Made by a program: the position numbers and the translations under genes
Assembly (NCBI GenBank): GCA_963920575.1
Contig: OY986971.1
Location: forward strand, 11,720,779 to 11,784,778
Length of the DNA stretch: 64,000 bases
Source of the DNA: Narthecium ossifragum
Taxonomy: Eukaryota; Streptophyta; Magnoliopsida; Dioscoreales; Nartheciaceae
Reading direction: 5' to 3'
Notes under the pieces: model-generated
Seen by the model: only the letters and a program-made list of their open reading frames with translations
What the model was told of the DNA's origin: nothing
The model's database searches: none
Part shown: positions 1-11,424 of the stretch, one piece after another
Numbering within the stretch: the first letter of the stretch is position 1
Layout of the letters: each line of letters opens with the position of its first letter

Positions 1-1264
1 ATGTTTAGCTTGGTGCTAATTTCCTTGTTAAACTAGTGGTTTAATCTTGAAGCATGTTATCCTACGTGAGGCTTGTGGGTGAACCAAGAGAGTCATATCC
101 CTTAGGGATGTTTAAATCGAAAAATGGTCGACGGTGTGCCGATTGAAGCTTAGTTTAATTGGTCGACGGTGCGCCGATTTAAGCTTAGTTTAGCTGGTCG
201 ACGGTGTGCCATTACCTTCATTTGATTAAATATTGAGTTTGTTGGAGGGCCGAAGGTGTGCCTTTGTTCGTTGTCTGTTAGTGAGCCCTTACAGGGCATA
301 GATTCTTAGCCTTGTATATCGTTGTGGCATATTATTGCATGTTTATATTTCGAAATATACATCTGATCATTCATGCATTTTGTTTGCCTTAAAAGCATAA
401 GATTAAGACATGGGTGAATAGGTGTTTCGCCGATCCGTACGACTCAGGTACGCCGGATCTAGCCCTAGGGCTAGGCTTGGGTAGAATGTGGTTTGGGACA
501 TGATTTTTGTCTTTAATCGAATTTGCTATCTTTTTGAGGATTATTATGCAGTTGAACTTGTTATTATAATACTTGAGGTGTAGGGGTTGTGTCGGTCCTC
601 TCGAGCCAAGTGCTAAGGGTGTGTGCGAGCCCGATGTCCTTGACTTGTGTCCCCGTCCAAGAGGTGGTTAGACGATGAGGGTCTGTGTTTGTACCCATAG
701 CGGATTGTCCCCATTGTTTCGCCATTGGGTGAGGGTGGTGAAACTCTCGGGGAATCGATAAGCCCAATGTGAGCCTTGAGTCACTCCTTAGACTTAGACG
801 GATGACGATACAATTGTGTTTGCCCTTCCTTTAAGTGTTCCATAGAGTAGATCCCTACTGAGATTTATTGCTCACCATATCCGGGCTGCATGTGTAGGTA
901 CAGGTGTGGTTCCCCCTTTCTTAGATGGACATGAGTTTGGAGGAGCTTCCTCTTCTGGTGGTGTATGACTTTGATGTGTTATCTTTTGTTATCCTCTTTA
1001 TTGTTTTGGACTTAACGACCTTTTGACATACTTAGGGACATTTTGTACAATGTTTTCTTTTGGTGATTTATGAGATAGCATGCTTCCCCTTAGTTCTTGT
1101 AAATTAAGGATTGTGATAGTTAGATTCTTACCTCTATGTCCTTATATATAAATTGTTCAAATTACTTGTAGATTTGGATATGTTAATTGTGCATTACATG
1201 TTGAATTGTAGTTAGGTTTGCTCACGTCCTGATCCAAATGGATTTTCTGGGTCGGAGTGTGACA
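1..1264 (+). mobile_element. 3' part of a long chromovirus-type LTR (5' LTR of the outermost gypsy element)
   Basis: The segment ends in TGTGACA and is followed at once by a primer binding site, so it is the 3' part of a 5' LTR. Its blocks recur in order in the LTRs at 19149-22377, 29108-31790 and 55042-57965: a 'gaaccaagRgagtcat' block near position 80, a GC-rich stretch near 430-480, and 'gctcacc' near 870. The start lies left of the window. Length of the related LTRs (2-3.2 kb) and the tRNA-Met type PBS suggest a Tekay/Del-like chromovirus; the lineage is inferred. Confidence 0.8.
125..210 (+). repeat. 35-bp tandem repeat inside the LTR
   Basis: Three units start at 125, 160 and 195 with TGGTCGACGGTGYGCC and share the tail AAGCTTAGTTTA in the first two. 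Each unit contains the palindrome GTCGAC. Related LTRs have only single diverged versions of this block, so it expanded in this copy. Confidence 0.85.
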
Positions 1265-1480
1265 ATTTGGTATCAGAACAGACTGTCGGTTCCAGGGTTA
1301 GGATTAGGCTTGGAATTAAGGTTTTGAGCGTGGATGGGATAGTTCTAGGTTTAGAACATCCTTGCATGCTGTTTGCGACTATGTGATGTTCTTATTTAGC
1401 TTGTTTGTTGCTATATTTGTTGGCTTTTGGTTATGAGACGATTGCTCAAGAGGAGATGTACATGCGTGCCGCTGTTGTCC
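1265..1480 (+). other. Leader and first gag codons of the outer gypsy element
   Basis: The segment aligns base by base with 57966-58190 of the second chromovirus-type element (shared 'ggattaggcttg' and 'ttaaggttttgag'). The match stops at 1480, where the CACTA element begins. No intact reading frame is present. Confidence 0.75.
1268..1279 (+). other. Primer binding site (tRNA-iMet type)
   Basis: TGGTATCAGAAC lies 3 bp after the LTR end. It matches the complement of the plant initiator tRNA-Met 3' end (TGGTATCAGAGC) at 11 of 12 positions. Confidence 0.85.
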
Positions 1481-2060
1481 CACTACAACAAAAGGGTTCT
1501 TTATCGGTGATTATTTGGATCTTTAGCGGCCATTGAAAGTGTCGCCCCTGGATTCACCGGCGATCACCTAATCGCCGTCATAAGTGAGGTTGGGAAAAGT
1601 GTATGGCGGCCATTATGTCGATAGCCGGTGGTTCGAACAATCACCGTTATAAGTTGTTTTCTATGCCGGCGAGTTATAACGGTGATTAAATGGTAGGTAT
1701 TGGTCACTTCTAATGAATCAACCTCAAGCTTCTAATGGCATTTGTATTCGCCGCTAAATCTTCCAAAGTATAGTGGCATTTGATATTGCCGCTACAAGTG
1801 CTTTGGTTTTGACTTCACGTAGCAATTGAAGAGCATGTTTAGTGGCAACTGTATACATCGCTAAAACTATCAACATTCGGTGGCAATTGTGTTTGCCACT
1901 AAATCTGGAAACTTGTAGCGGTATTTGATATGGCCACTACAAGTATTTTGGTTTTGATTTCATCTGACAATTGAAAATAATTTTTAATGGTAATTTTAGC
2001 TGCCGCTATAATTGACAACATGCGATGGCAATTACTTTCACCGCTAATAATCTATTAATA
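1481..2060. repeat. Left terminal inverted repeat and subterminal repeats of the CACTA element
   Basis: The terminus is at 1481-1496. It is followed by many direct and inverted copies of short motifs built on GGCAATTG, CCGCTA and GCCACTA, about every 20-40 bp. In CACTA elements such repeats bind the element's own transposase. Confidence 0.85.
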
Positions 2061-2616
2061 GTTAACATTCTTAGGATAATTTATTTGACATGACAAATAT
2101 ATGAAGATAAAAGCACCTGCTACTACAAAGAATACATATCTACAACCAAATTATTGACCATCACACTTCACAAGTAATTCCCATTAACAATGTAGAAGCA
2201 TCTAGTACAAGTTCAAATACTAACAAACCATACAATTATATCAAAACATGGTTTGCAATGTATCTTGCTCTTAAAAACATCCATAACAAGTTTTGAATCA
2301 AAAGATAGATGTTCATTAAATCTAGCAAATAAGAAAAGACATTCAGTCTCAGTCTTAGGTATCCATATCTTCATAAACTCTCCAAACATGAAATCATGCC
2401 AAAAGTGCTTCACGAATTCCTTGTATAGTAGAAAATAAAAAGAAAAGCTAAGTGAGACATGCTATGTAAATATTGTGAAACTCCAATTTTAGTGAAAGAA
2501 AAGTGAGCTAAAATCATTACCCAATCTATTAGGATATAACTTGCTGTGTATGTCTCAATGAGCACTAGAGTCTTGTTTTTGCTGCAAATAAACAAATATC
2601 AAAACATTAGTACGAG
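2061..2616. other. AT-rich CACTA interior without a recognisable gene
   Basis: Short open frames on both strands show no family resemblance. The stretch probably holds 3' untranslated sequence or decayed transposase exons of the CACTA element. Confidence 0.5.
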
Positions 2617-4411
2617 TTATATATTTGACATAACCCAACAAGTCAGATGGTAAATGTTAAAAGACAATACTACATGTATCCTGGGTGTTTCATTAGATTC
2701 ATGGGGCACAACTTGTGGAGCTATATTAGCCATCAATGTCATCATTTTATTAAGTTCAGCTTCCACCCGCATTTGAGATTCTTTCATCACCTTCATTTCA
2801 TCTTCACGACGCTTCTCAATTTCTTTTATATCTTCTCTTAGCTTATTGGCAATCTCTTCAGATACTGCATTATTTTCATAATACTTCCCCATTTCATATC
2901 CAGATGAAGCACCCCACAAACTAATAGGAGTTGGACCAAGTCCTACTCCATGCACCTGACCGCTCCTTTCTGATCCCATCACTTGGTAATATATGTCACC
3001 TTCCCAAGCAACCCTTCACTCAGATGGTTCATCAACATCTGGAGTTCGACTTAACATTTGTTTCATCATTTCCTATACACGTTTCAAAGTAAGAAGTCAA
3101 TCATATAAATATTTAGAACAACAAAATATTGTTTCAGTCAATTCTATTCACATAGTATTTTCATGAGTAGTACTTGCAAGTTTTTGGGCCGACTCATTGT
3201 CAATTGGCCTTCCATCTTTTCACTCTTTATGAGTTTTTATGAAAAGTTGTGCTCGCGAGGGCTCTACTCCATCATAGCCTAGTCAAAGTTTTGAACACAA
3301 TATAATTAGCATACTAATATATATTAAAATTACAATCTCCTTCATAAATTTACAACTCCCTATATATAAGCAGCATTTCATCTAAAAGAGAAGCAAAACT
3401 CTTGGATGCTGTAGTGTGAGGCATCTTTTATTTTTCCCGATTTGCCTTGTTAGTGTTTCTACATTTTTAGTATCGAAACAAATGAATGAGATCCTTGTTA
3501 ATTTGAAAGCATGTAAATTTATTGTATAGTTAATATCATACTTTCACTTTATCTGAGTTCCAGAATTGAATAAGGGTTGTCGATTGTTCTCGTGGTATCC
3601 GATCGGGTCTATGTCTCAATACCTCATTTATATTTCCATACCGATAAAAATATTCTGCTTTGAGCTCACACTTATAATCCTTCCACTTATTTCCAATTGA
3701 TTTTCAAAACCCATCTTTCACTATTTTGAGGGATTGAAAACTTTGACTGCATTGTAGAATAAAGATATCATTTACAACAATAAAACATGTATGAATAACA
3801 AGCAAACACTAATAATTACAAAACAAGGTAAATATTTACCTTCATGAATTCTAGTAGTTCAACCTTGTCTTTCTTTGGGAAAAGTCTCCAATCAGGAATA
3901 TGAAGAGGAGTCAACTAGGATTTTGACACAAGGTGCCCAAAAAAATAGCTAGCTTGCGTCCATTTTTTTTTAATTGCTTGTCCTTGACAATGAAACTCAA
4001 CCAAAATGCTTTTCATAGCAGGTTGGTTATAGATGTCAGTGAATAGAGTTGGTCCTCGTACACGCCTTTCCACCAATGAATCTTCAAAACAAGAAAACGA
4101 GTGAGTAGCTCATCCATTCTTGTAGAGCAAATAATCCTCTAAATATTGAATTTAGATGACTTTATAAACCAAATTTAAATTTAACCTCATAAATTTTCAA
4201 ACTTTCCTTCCAAATTTGGTGACCCATTTGCATCTATTAAATTTGCATGACTTGATAGCATATCGGGTTGAGTAAGGGGCTCCACATGACTCCGTGATCG
4301 ACTGTGACGCTCGATCGAGAGTTCTACTGAGCGTTGAACTGATGTATTTACATCAGTCTGCAAGTTGGGCTGAATTGTTGCTATATGTAGACCTTTTCTT
4401 GTTCTCTTCAT
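2617..4411 (-). pseudogene. Transposase_24 (Ptta/En/Spm) accessory protein of the CACTA element
   Basis: Read on the minus strand, the N-terminal exon is at 4411-4187. Between about 3960 and 3540 the translation has segments like 'HIPDWRLFPKKDKVELLEF' and 'GNKWKDYKCELKAEYFYRYG', as in the Transposase_24 core. A segment like 'KDGRPIDNESAQKLA' follows near 3220. The C-terminal piece at 2982-2617 has 'GLGPTPISLWGASSGYE' and then a charged coiled coil. Family members carry this order: DNA-binding core, K-D-G motif, G-P-T-P motif, coiled coil. Frames are broken by stops or introns and by an in-frame stop near 3020, so I call it a pseudogene. Exon borders were not resolved. Confidence 0.7.
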
Positions 4412-4489
4412 TGCAATCTATAAGAAAAACAAAGTGTACGATACTCATGTAAACAACTCGTTATGAACAATTCAAAATAAAAAAGGAAA

Positions 4490-4740
4490 CAACTAGATAG
4501 AAACTATGAGACATGAAAGTATATTTGTTTAGTCTAATAGTTTCTAAAGTGTTTTTCGCAAACAAAGTATAATATAATTTTTTAATAATGCTAAACTATC
4601 AGTCAAGCTAGTAGTATTGTTTACTACGAGTGCCATAAGATCCTATAGCTTTTATAGATAGGCATTGGAATTCACATGTAGGTTTTAGTTCCTGTAGCTT
4701 TTATAGCTAGGCATTGCATACACAACTTCAAAGACTTGCT
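4490..4740 (+). repeat. Left arm of an internal inverted repeat in the CACTA element
   Basis: 'caagctagtagtattgttta' near 4616 and the following 'ctacgagtg' and 'agcttttata' blocks recur as reverse complement at 24890-25080, beyond the Athila insertion. Without the Athila the arms would be about 1.4 kb apart. Confidence 0.7.
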
Positions 4741-5239
4741 TCCGAATTAAGAACAACAAAGGAACAACGTACTTGGGAGCTATATCAGATTAAAGTAATT
4801 AAAAGTAAAAGTAACCAAACAACTTAACCAATTCGAAGCAACTCTTCGTCAGTCACACATGGTACATGATGCATTAAGGAATACCAACTATATACTTCAG
4901 CAAGTCATCAAGACCAATAGAAAACCACTTGTTTAATCAGAAGTTTAACAAAGTATATCCATCATCCAAGCATAAAAGCCAAACCATATTTATTCAATTG
5001 AAAAAAGAAGAATAGTTGTCTACGATAAAAGCCATTCTTACCACATTTCCAATCATAAATTTAACTAGCTAACTATCTAATTTGCCTCCATCATCACCAT
5101 TATTAGGTACTCCATCATCAACTAATGTTCTAGTGATATCACTTCTCACCCAGTCCAAATCATCATGTTCTGACAGAATAGATTCCTCAAAGTTACGGAA
5201 AGGACGAGGTTCGTTATCACCGTTCACTCGTACACCCCT

Positions 5240-5763
5240 TTGAGGAGTCTCCTCTCCAATATCAAAAGTTTGTCTGGGTTTTATAGGAAGAGGAAAAAAC
5301 TACTCCAGCTTTTTACGATCTTGGACAAATACAACTTGTTGTGCTTGGGAAGCAAATACAAATGGCTCATCGCTCAAAAGATTGCCAGTGTGTATGAAGT
5401 GAGAAAAAATGATGAGCGGAAATCCCAACACATCACACTTGACTCCTCTCCCATGGGTCACATCAACCCAATCACATCTAAATAAAAAAACTTTAAATTT
5501 GTCATAATAATTCAGTTCAATAATTTCAATCAACGAATCATAATAGACAAGATCTCCCAAGATAGGGCGTGTGTCACTAGAACATGCATAACTTTGTGTT
5601 TTTGCAATGACCATTATGCCACTATTTTGAGTATTCATGTTAATCTACTATTCTTTGATCCAAAAACTGTAACCATTACATCAAAAGCTTTAAATCTCGT
5701 TGCTAAATAATTTGGACCTCGAGCAAGAGCTCTAACATCATCTGTAATTCAACTATCAGTTGT
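5240..5763 (-). pseudogene. C-terminal part of TNP2-type CACTA transposase (DUF4216 region)
   Basis: The minus-strand frame at 5638-5300 contains 'NSGIMVIAKTQSY', 'PILGDLVYYDSLIEIIELNY', 'FKVFLFRCDWVDV' and 'DEPFVFASQAQQVVFVQD', diagnostic for the C-terminal DUF4216 region of TNP2 transposases. Just upstream on the minus strand, 5763-5640 encodes 'VRALARGPNYLATRFKAFDV', the normal preceding motif, with a frameshift between the two. The frame is then cut by the Athila LTR at 5764. I did not find the rest of TNP2 at 24612 onward, so the N-terminal and catalytic parts are missing or beyond recognition. Confidence 0.8.
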
Positions 5764-7142
5764 TGATGAGTCACTAAATATTCATAATTAAACCCCTTAA
5801 TTTACTTTTGTTAGCTCGAGAGTGTTTGTATTTGATAGTTTGTTAGTTGATTTCAGGTTTAATGAAGATTCAAGCTAGAAATTACAGAAAAAGGTTAATC
5901 TACTAAAAATAGACTTCTTCGTTGACTATCAGGATAATATTCGTCAGAAATTTTTTATAAGTCCTAATATTATAAACATGTAGTATGTGGTAGAAAACTT
6001 CAAGAGCTACAACTTTCATGTTGGACACTTTTCGAGATTCCGGATGAATTGATACCAGTTTTTACGGATATATAGATGCTGGAAAACTGCGTCGTTGACG
6101 TTCAGAAGAATATTTGTAAAATATTCTAGATAACTCCGAATATTATGGCATCTTCAGGATCTAACATAAAACTTCCTGGTCTACATCTTTTGTGTTGGAC
6201 TCGTTTTCAGATTCTGGACGCTGCCAGGATCAATTCAGGAAATCCGAGTTGCACTAGAAGCCCAACTCAAACAAAACGCTAATTTTTGGAGTCATCCTAT
6301 ATATATGATTATTTAATCCGAAAATTGGGAGTCGTCATAGAGAGAAAAAGAGAGGATAAAGGTTGCCGAAGAAGACGAAGACGCGGCATGGATCCCAATC
6401 ATTCTTCATCGAATCTATGGCCCTCATCCTAAAGATGAGTGGCTAACTTTTGTACATAGGGATCTCATGAAGCTTTAGTGTAGCTTTTCTATATTTTTCT
6501 ACTTTGATAGTTGTATTTCTTTCTGGACATGATCTTATAGATATAATTTGAATCATAATAGAGTTGAAGGAATAGAGTTCCTTGATGTATATTTTGACCT
6601 ACCTGATTTCAGTGATTGATGGTAGAGATCTATAGGATAGTTTTCATATGGTTTGTGAATGACCGATGAGATATTTTTTGCTTAGTGACGATAGGTTGTG
6701 TTAAGGTTACCCCAAAGACAATCTATGCTAATCGAAGATAAAACATGCCTTTGGAAAAACACTCATCTTCTTTTAGGGATTCATGTAAGCTTAAGAAGCT
6801 GTGAATCTATAATGTCTAGATAAGAAGAAAATAAGAGGATAACTAGAGAATACCGGAAGTGAACCTAAAGTGGATTGAGTAATCCCTAGGTTTTCCCTCA
6901 TTGATCCATTTCAATCTCTTTAATCGCTTTCTTAATTAGCTTTAATTACTCCTTCTTTGCTTTAGGATTAGAGTCATGAGAGTTAATTCTGGTTTCTCCT
7001 TAGTAATCAAAGTGTTCGCTGTGGTTCGACCCTGTATTTCATCACTATTCTACCCCATAGTTTAGTATTTTAAATAAGGGTTTATAAATTTTATACTTGA
7101 TTGAGTTTGCATCTGATTTAATGACGCATTTGTGAGCGATCA
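5764..7142 (+). repeat. 5' LTR of Athila element A
   Basis: The LTR runs TG to CA, 1379 bp. A TATA-like stretch (CTATATATATGATT) lies near 6297. The block CTACAACTTTCATGTT is at 6007-6022. The paired LTR at 23181-24611 is 1431 bp and clearly diverged, which points to an old insertion. Confidence 0.92.
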
Positions 7143-7147
7143 GTTTT

Positions 7148-7165
7148 TGGCGCCGTTGCCAGGGA
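7148..7165 (+). other. Primer binding site (tRNA-Asp type)
   Basis: TGGCGCCGTTGCCAGGGA matches the complement of the plant tRNA-Asp(GUC) 3' end with one mismatch, 5 bp after the LTR. This primer is usual for Athila. Confidence 0.9.
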
Positions 7166-7329
7166 TCACTTTTTTCTGATTCTTAAGGAATATCAAACTA
7201 TATTTCTATTTACTCTTTTTCTAAGCATAGTTAGATTTTTATTATCAATTACTTTATTTTACACTTTTTATGATTTTTCTGACAATGTTCTGGAATTTTT
7301 GCAGCATCGGAACATATTTTTCTTTGAAG

Positions 7330-7540
7330 CAGATTGGCGGTCGACCGTTGTATCGTCCGGCAGATTGACCGTCGTGCTCTACTATAGCTTGGTTTGACCA
7401 TTGCATCGTCCATCACATCGACCGTGAGCCTCTGTCACAAAAAAGGCTTCTCAGGGTCAATGGGACGATCGACCGTCGGCTCACCAAACAAAGTCACACA
7501 GTCCACGGTCGACCTTGAGATCGACCGTGAACGCATATAG
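7330..7540 (+). repeat. Paired GTCGACC palindromes in the Athila A leader
   Basis: GGTCGACC-type sites occur in pairs about 22-25 bp apart (for example near 7338/7362 and 7507/7522), separated by 'atcgtcc'-like spacers. A second cluster of the same design is at 17565-17730. The leader between the PBS and gag has no reading frame. Confidence 0.7.
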
Positions 7541-7646
7541 GTTAGTTTTCTTGCTTCAAAACTTTTCATTTCAATTGTTGTTTTCCGGATTTTCTCCTCT
7601 TCTCTGAATATTCTATTTTCTTTTTCTTTTTTTGGTGTGACTTTGC

Positions 7647-8783
7647 ATGCAAGGCAGACGATCCATAAATAACCCGCTGGAACCTTTGGATCTTGAAATA
7701 GAGGCTACACTTCGAGCAACTAGAACTTTAGGTCAGAAATCTTTAAGTAATTACCAAGAAGCCTTGAGTAACTTGCGATCTATTCAAGAGACATATGTTA
7801 CAATGGCTAAAAACGAGGAACATGTTATCGACCCTACTGTTCATATGGGAGGTAGAAACGGTAATAATGGTAACAATGGGGGGGTGCAACGTGTTCCTTT
7901 GAGAAATCACTTTTTGCCCACTACCTCCACATATACTCCTTCCATTGATCCTCCTCCAATCACAGCCTCACACTATGAGATTAAACCTCAAACAATTCAG
8001 ATGCTACAACACTTTCATGGTTTGAGTAATGAGGACCCATATGACCAAATTCACAATTTTATCGATACCATCAGTATATTGAAATTAGAAAACTTTAATG
8101 ATGATGTCTGTAAGTTAAAACTTTTCCCCTTCTCTTTGAAAGATAAAACTAAGCATTGGCTCCAATGTTTACCTCCACGCTCAATCACAACATGGGACCA
8201 ACTTCAAGAGGCATTTTTAAGGAAATTCATTCCCATAAATAAAACTGAGAAATTTAGGACTGAAATCCTTACGATTGTTCAATATGAAGACGAGTCTTTT
8301 CATGATGCTTGGGATAGATTTAAAGACCTTTTGAGAAAATGTCCTCATCATGATATTGATAAGTGGGAGTTAACTCATAAGTTTTATAGAGGCCTCAATG
8401 AAAGATGTAAAACTAGGGTTGAAGCTTGTTGTGGGGGTATTCCTTTAGACAAAGATGATGATGAGTTATGGAACCTTTATGAACAAATTTCCATCAATTC
8501 CCAACAACAATACACAAACTCTAGGAGTTGGCCTACACCTAAAGGGACTTTTGAACTTTCTGGATTTGATGCCCATACGACAGAAATATCCCTCTTTAAT
8601 AAAAGGTTTGATAAATTGAAAATGAGCCAATCACCTGCACGTCCACCGTTTCATGATCAAGCTCAAGCATGTGCCTTATGCTCTAGCCTTGAACATCACA
8701 TTACCGACTGTCCTTTGGCTCCATCGTTCGCTGAATTCGTTCAAGAGCAAGCAAACAAAGCATATGGCTTCACTAAACCTTAG
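7647..8783 (+). CDS. gag: Athila gag, first part, ending at a premature stop
   Basis: The 378-codon frame starts MQGRRS, the usual Athila gag start; the second Athila at 61025 starts with the same five residues (MQGRR). Residues about 110-270 are the retrotransposon gag domain ('FSLKDKTKHWLQCLPP', 'FHDAWDRFKDLLRKCPHH', 'RVEACCGG'). A CCHC zinc knuckle, CX2CX4HX4C, follows at residues about 342-355 ('CALCSSLEHHITDC'). Gag packages RNA into cytoplasmic particles. The frame ends at a TAG where element B has a glutamine codon, and homology continues in the same frame, so this is a nonsense mutation rather than the true end. Confidence 0.9.
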   Translation: MQGRRSINNPLEPLDLEIEATLRATRTLGQKSLSNYQEALSNLRSIQETYVTMAKNEEHVIDPTVHMGGRNGNNGNNGGVQRVPLRNHFLPTTSTYTPSIDPPPITASHYEIKPQTIQMLQHFHGLSNEDPYDQIHNFIDTISILKLENFNDDVCKLKLFPFSLKDKTKHWLQCLPPRSITTWDQLQEAFLRKFIPINKTEKFRTEILTIVQYEDESFHDAWDRFKDLLRKCPHHDIDKWELTHKFYRGLNERCKTRVEACCGGIPLDKDDDELWNLYEQISINSQQQYTNSRSWPTPKGTFELSGFDAHTTEISLFNKRFDKLKMSQSPARPPFHDQAQACALCSSLEHHITDCPLAPSFAEFVQEQANKAYGFTKP

Positions 8784-9542
8784 AGTAATCCTTATTCAAA
8801 CACATATAATTCAGGTTGGCGGAACCATTCCAACTTTAGTTGGAGACCATCCCAACAGTCTAGTACTTTCCAAGGATAGAGTAGTTCAACGAGTACCCCC
8901 ACGAATTGGTACCCATCTAGACTTGCTACAAATCCAAACCCAGGGTATGCTGCAGCACATCAACAAATTGCACCTCCACATGCACCTCCTGAACCGACAT
9001 TGAACACAATTGTGAGTGCACTTGCTGACATAAAAACTGACATGCATAACATGAAAACTGAACTTAGAAGTGAGAAACTTTTATAAGAAGCAATGTTAAT
9101 TCTCATTCGCAATCTATTTCCAAAATAGAGACACAACTAGGGCAATTGGCTAACACAGTGTCTAAGAAAGAAGAAGGCCACCTACCAAGTCAACCCGTGA
9201 CCAACCCCAGAGGTCAACACTATATAGAAAGCCAGAACTTTGAGAATGCCAGGGTTATTGTAACCCTTAGAAGCGGCAAAACCGTAGATAATCAAATAGG
9301 TGAACACCTTAGGCCGGACAATCAATCCTCCGAGGGACCAATGAATGAGCTAACCCGAGATGATGCTTATCTTCCACCTGATGATGAACCAACTAATGTT
9401 AGAGAACCTGACCCTGCCAAATACATTCCAAAAGTGTCTATTTCTGCAACCCTTAAGGATCCTTCCCCAACCATAAAATCCTGAAAAACTGCTGAAGAGA
9501 TCCTTGAAACCTTTAAACAAGTAAATATCAACATACCTTTGC
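8784..9542 (+). pseudogene. gag: Athila gag C-terminal region, decayed
   Basis: The translation continues gag with asparagine/proline-rich sequence and then 'NPRGQHYIESQNFENA' and 'VTLRSGKTVDNQIGE' (open at 9146-9484), matching element B at about 62500-62600. Stops occur near 8878, 9083 and 9482. Confidence 0.8.
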
Positions 9543-9947
9543 TTGATGTCATTCGCCAGATCCCATCATATGCTAAATTTCTTAAGGGTATGTGTACCCA
9601 TAAACGCCAAGCCAAATCCAAAGTATCCAAAAAGAGTTTTGTTACTGAAGGACCCTGGTACCCCCACCATACCCTGTTGCATAAGAGACTATCATATAGA
9701 TGGTGCTCTTCTTGATTTAGGTGCCAGTGTAAATCTTGTGCCCTATAACCTTTACAAGGAATTTGGTATGGGAGAACTTAGACCGATACCAGTGATTCTG
9801 CAATTAGCTGATAGATCCATTAAGACTCCTGGAGGTATATTAGAAGATGTCCTAGTTAAGGTGGATAATTTCTTATTTCCTGTTGACTTTGTTGTCTTGG
9901 ATATGGAGCCTGCTGTCCACTGTAAAAAACCGTACCTATTATCTTAG
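9543..9947 (+). pseudogene. pro: Athila aspartic protease, frameshifted at its end
   Basis: The frame contains the active-site motif 'LLDLGASVNLVPY' and the flanking 'LQLADRSIKTPGG' and 'EDVLVKVDNFLFPVDFVVLD', typical for Athila protease (D-L-G-A). It cuts the gag-pol polyprotein. Just after 'HCKK' a run of six A (near 9924) replaces the seven seen in element B (near 63266), shifting the frame so the expected 'IILGR' end motif is out of frame. Upstream, about 20 residues present in element B before 'DPGTP' are missing. Confidence 0.85.
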
Positions 9948-10125
9948 GACGTCCATTTTTGGCCACTGCTAATACCTGTATAAATTGTCGAACTGGTGTT
10001 ATGGATGTTTCGTTCGGACATATGCATGTTAAATTGAATATTTTCAAAACTGCATGTATGCTTGAGCATGATGATGAATGATATAATGTTGATACTTTAA
10101 CTAAATGTATTGATGATAAATTACA

Positions 10126-11230
10126 TTGAATGATATTTTGCATGATTATGACTCTGATAATGATGATGTTGTTATGTTAGAAAATACACAATCAAAAGAT
10201 GACATCATAACACACATAACAGATACCCCGATTGATCAGCCAGACGGTCGATCAATCGTTCAAGACACAGCGGAGATTGAAACTGTTTCTTGGATGGTTG
10301 AACCCCTTGCCTCGCTCTCTTCTACTCATGCACCTTCTTCACTGGAAGCACTACCGGATTTAGAATTGAAACCACTGCCTAAAACGCTAAAATATTTTTT
10401 TCTAGGATCAAATTCCTCTTTTCCCGTTATCATCTCTTCTTCACATTCAAGCGATCAAGAGAGTCAACTTATAGAGGTTCTAAAACATCATAGGAAAGCC
10501 ATAGGATGGTCAGTGGCTGATTTTAAAGGTATTGATCCTTCAATTTGCATGCATAAGATTCATCTTGAGGATGAATCTAAAACTATTAGGGAAATGCAAC
10601 GTCGCCGTAATCCTAATATGAAAGAAGTGGTGAAGAAAGAAGTGGTGAAACTTCTTGATGTTGGTATTATTTACTAAACTTTTGATAGCCAGTGGGTTTG
10701 CCGTACACAAATAGTTCCAAAGAAATCGGGAGTAACAGTTGTAGAAAATGAGAATGGTGATCAGATCCCAATGGGCCAGACTACGGGATGGCGTGTTTGC
10801 ATTGATTATAGAAAACTAAATGCTTTGACTAGGAAAAATCATTTTCCTTTACCTTTTATTGATCAAATCTTAGAATGACTTTCTGGTCAAAGTTATTATT
10901 GTTTTTTAGATGGATATTCAGGGTATAACCAAGTTACAGTTGATCCTAAAGATCAAGAGAAGACGACAATCACATGTCCTTTTGGTACTTTTGCTTATCG
11001 TAGGATGCCTTTTGATCTTTGTAATGCACTTGCGACTTTTGAAAAGTGTATGATGGCCATCTTCTCTGATATGATTGATAAATTCTTAGAAGTCTTCATG
11101 AATGATTTTTCCGTTTTTGGAAATTCATTTGAGTCTTATTTAGATAATCTTTCTAAAGTTCTAGATCGGTGCGTTGAAACTAATTTAGTTCTGAGAAGAG
11201 AAAAGACTCATTTCATGGTTCAAGAATGAA
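10126..11230 (+). pseudogene. RT: Athila reverse transcriptase, inactivated
   Basis: The N-terminal part at 10126-10677 has the acidic linker and 'DPSICMHKIHLEDESK'. RT motifs follow: 'GWRVCIDYRKLN', 'HFPLPFIDQ', 'FLDGYSGYNQV', 'GTFAYRRMPF'. The catalytic box reads F-M-N-D at about 11098, where the family has F-M-D-D, so a metal-binding aspartate is lost. Stops lie at about 10675, 10876 and 11227. The enzyme would copy element RNA into cDNA; this copy cannot. Confidence 0.9.
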
Positions 11231-11424
11231 TTGTTTTACGTCACATTGTCTATGAACGTGGAATAGAAGTTCATAGAGTTAAAGTCGAGTTAATTATGAA
11301 ATTTCCTCCACCTTCATCTGTGCGTCAGATTCGTTCTTTTTTAGGTCATGCTGGATTCTACCGTCGATTCATCAAAGAATTTTCCAAAATTTCACGACCC
11401 TTGTGTGAATTACTGGTCAAAGAT

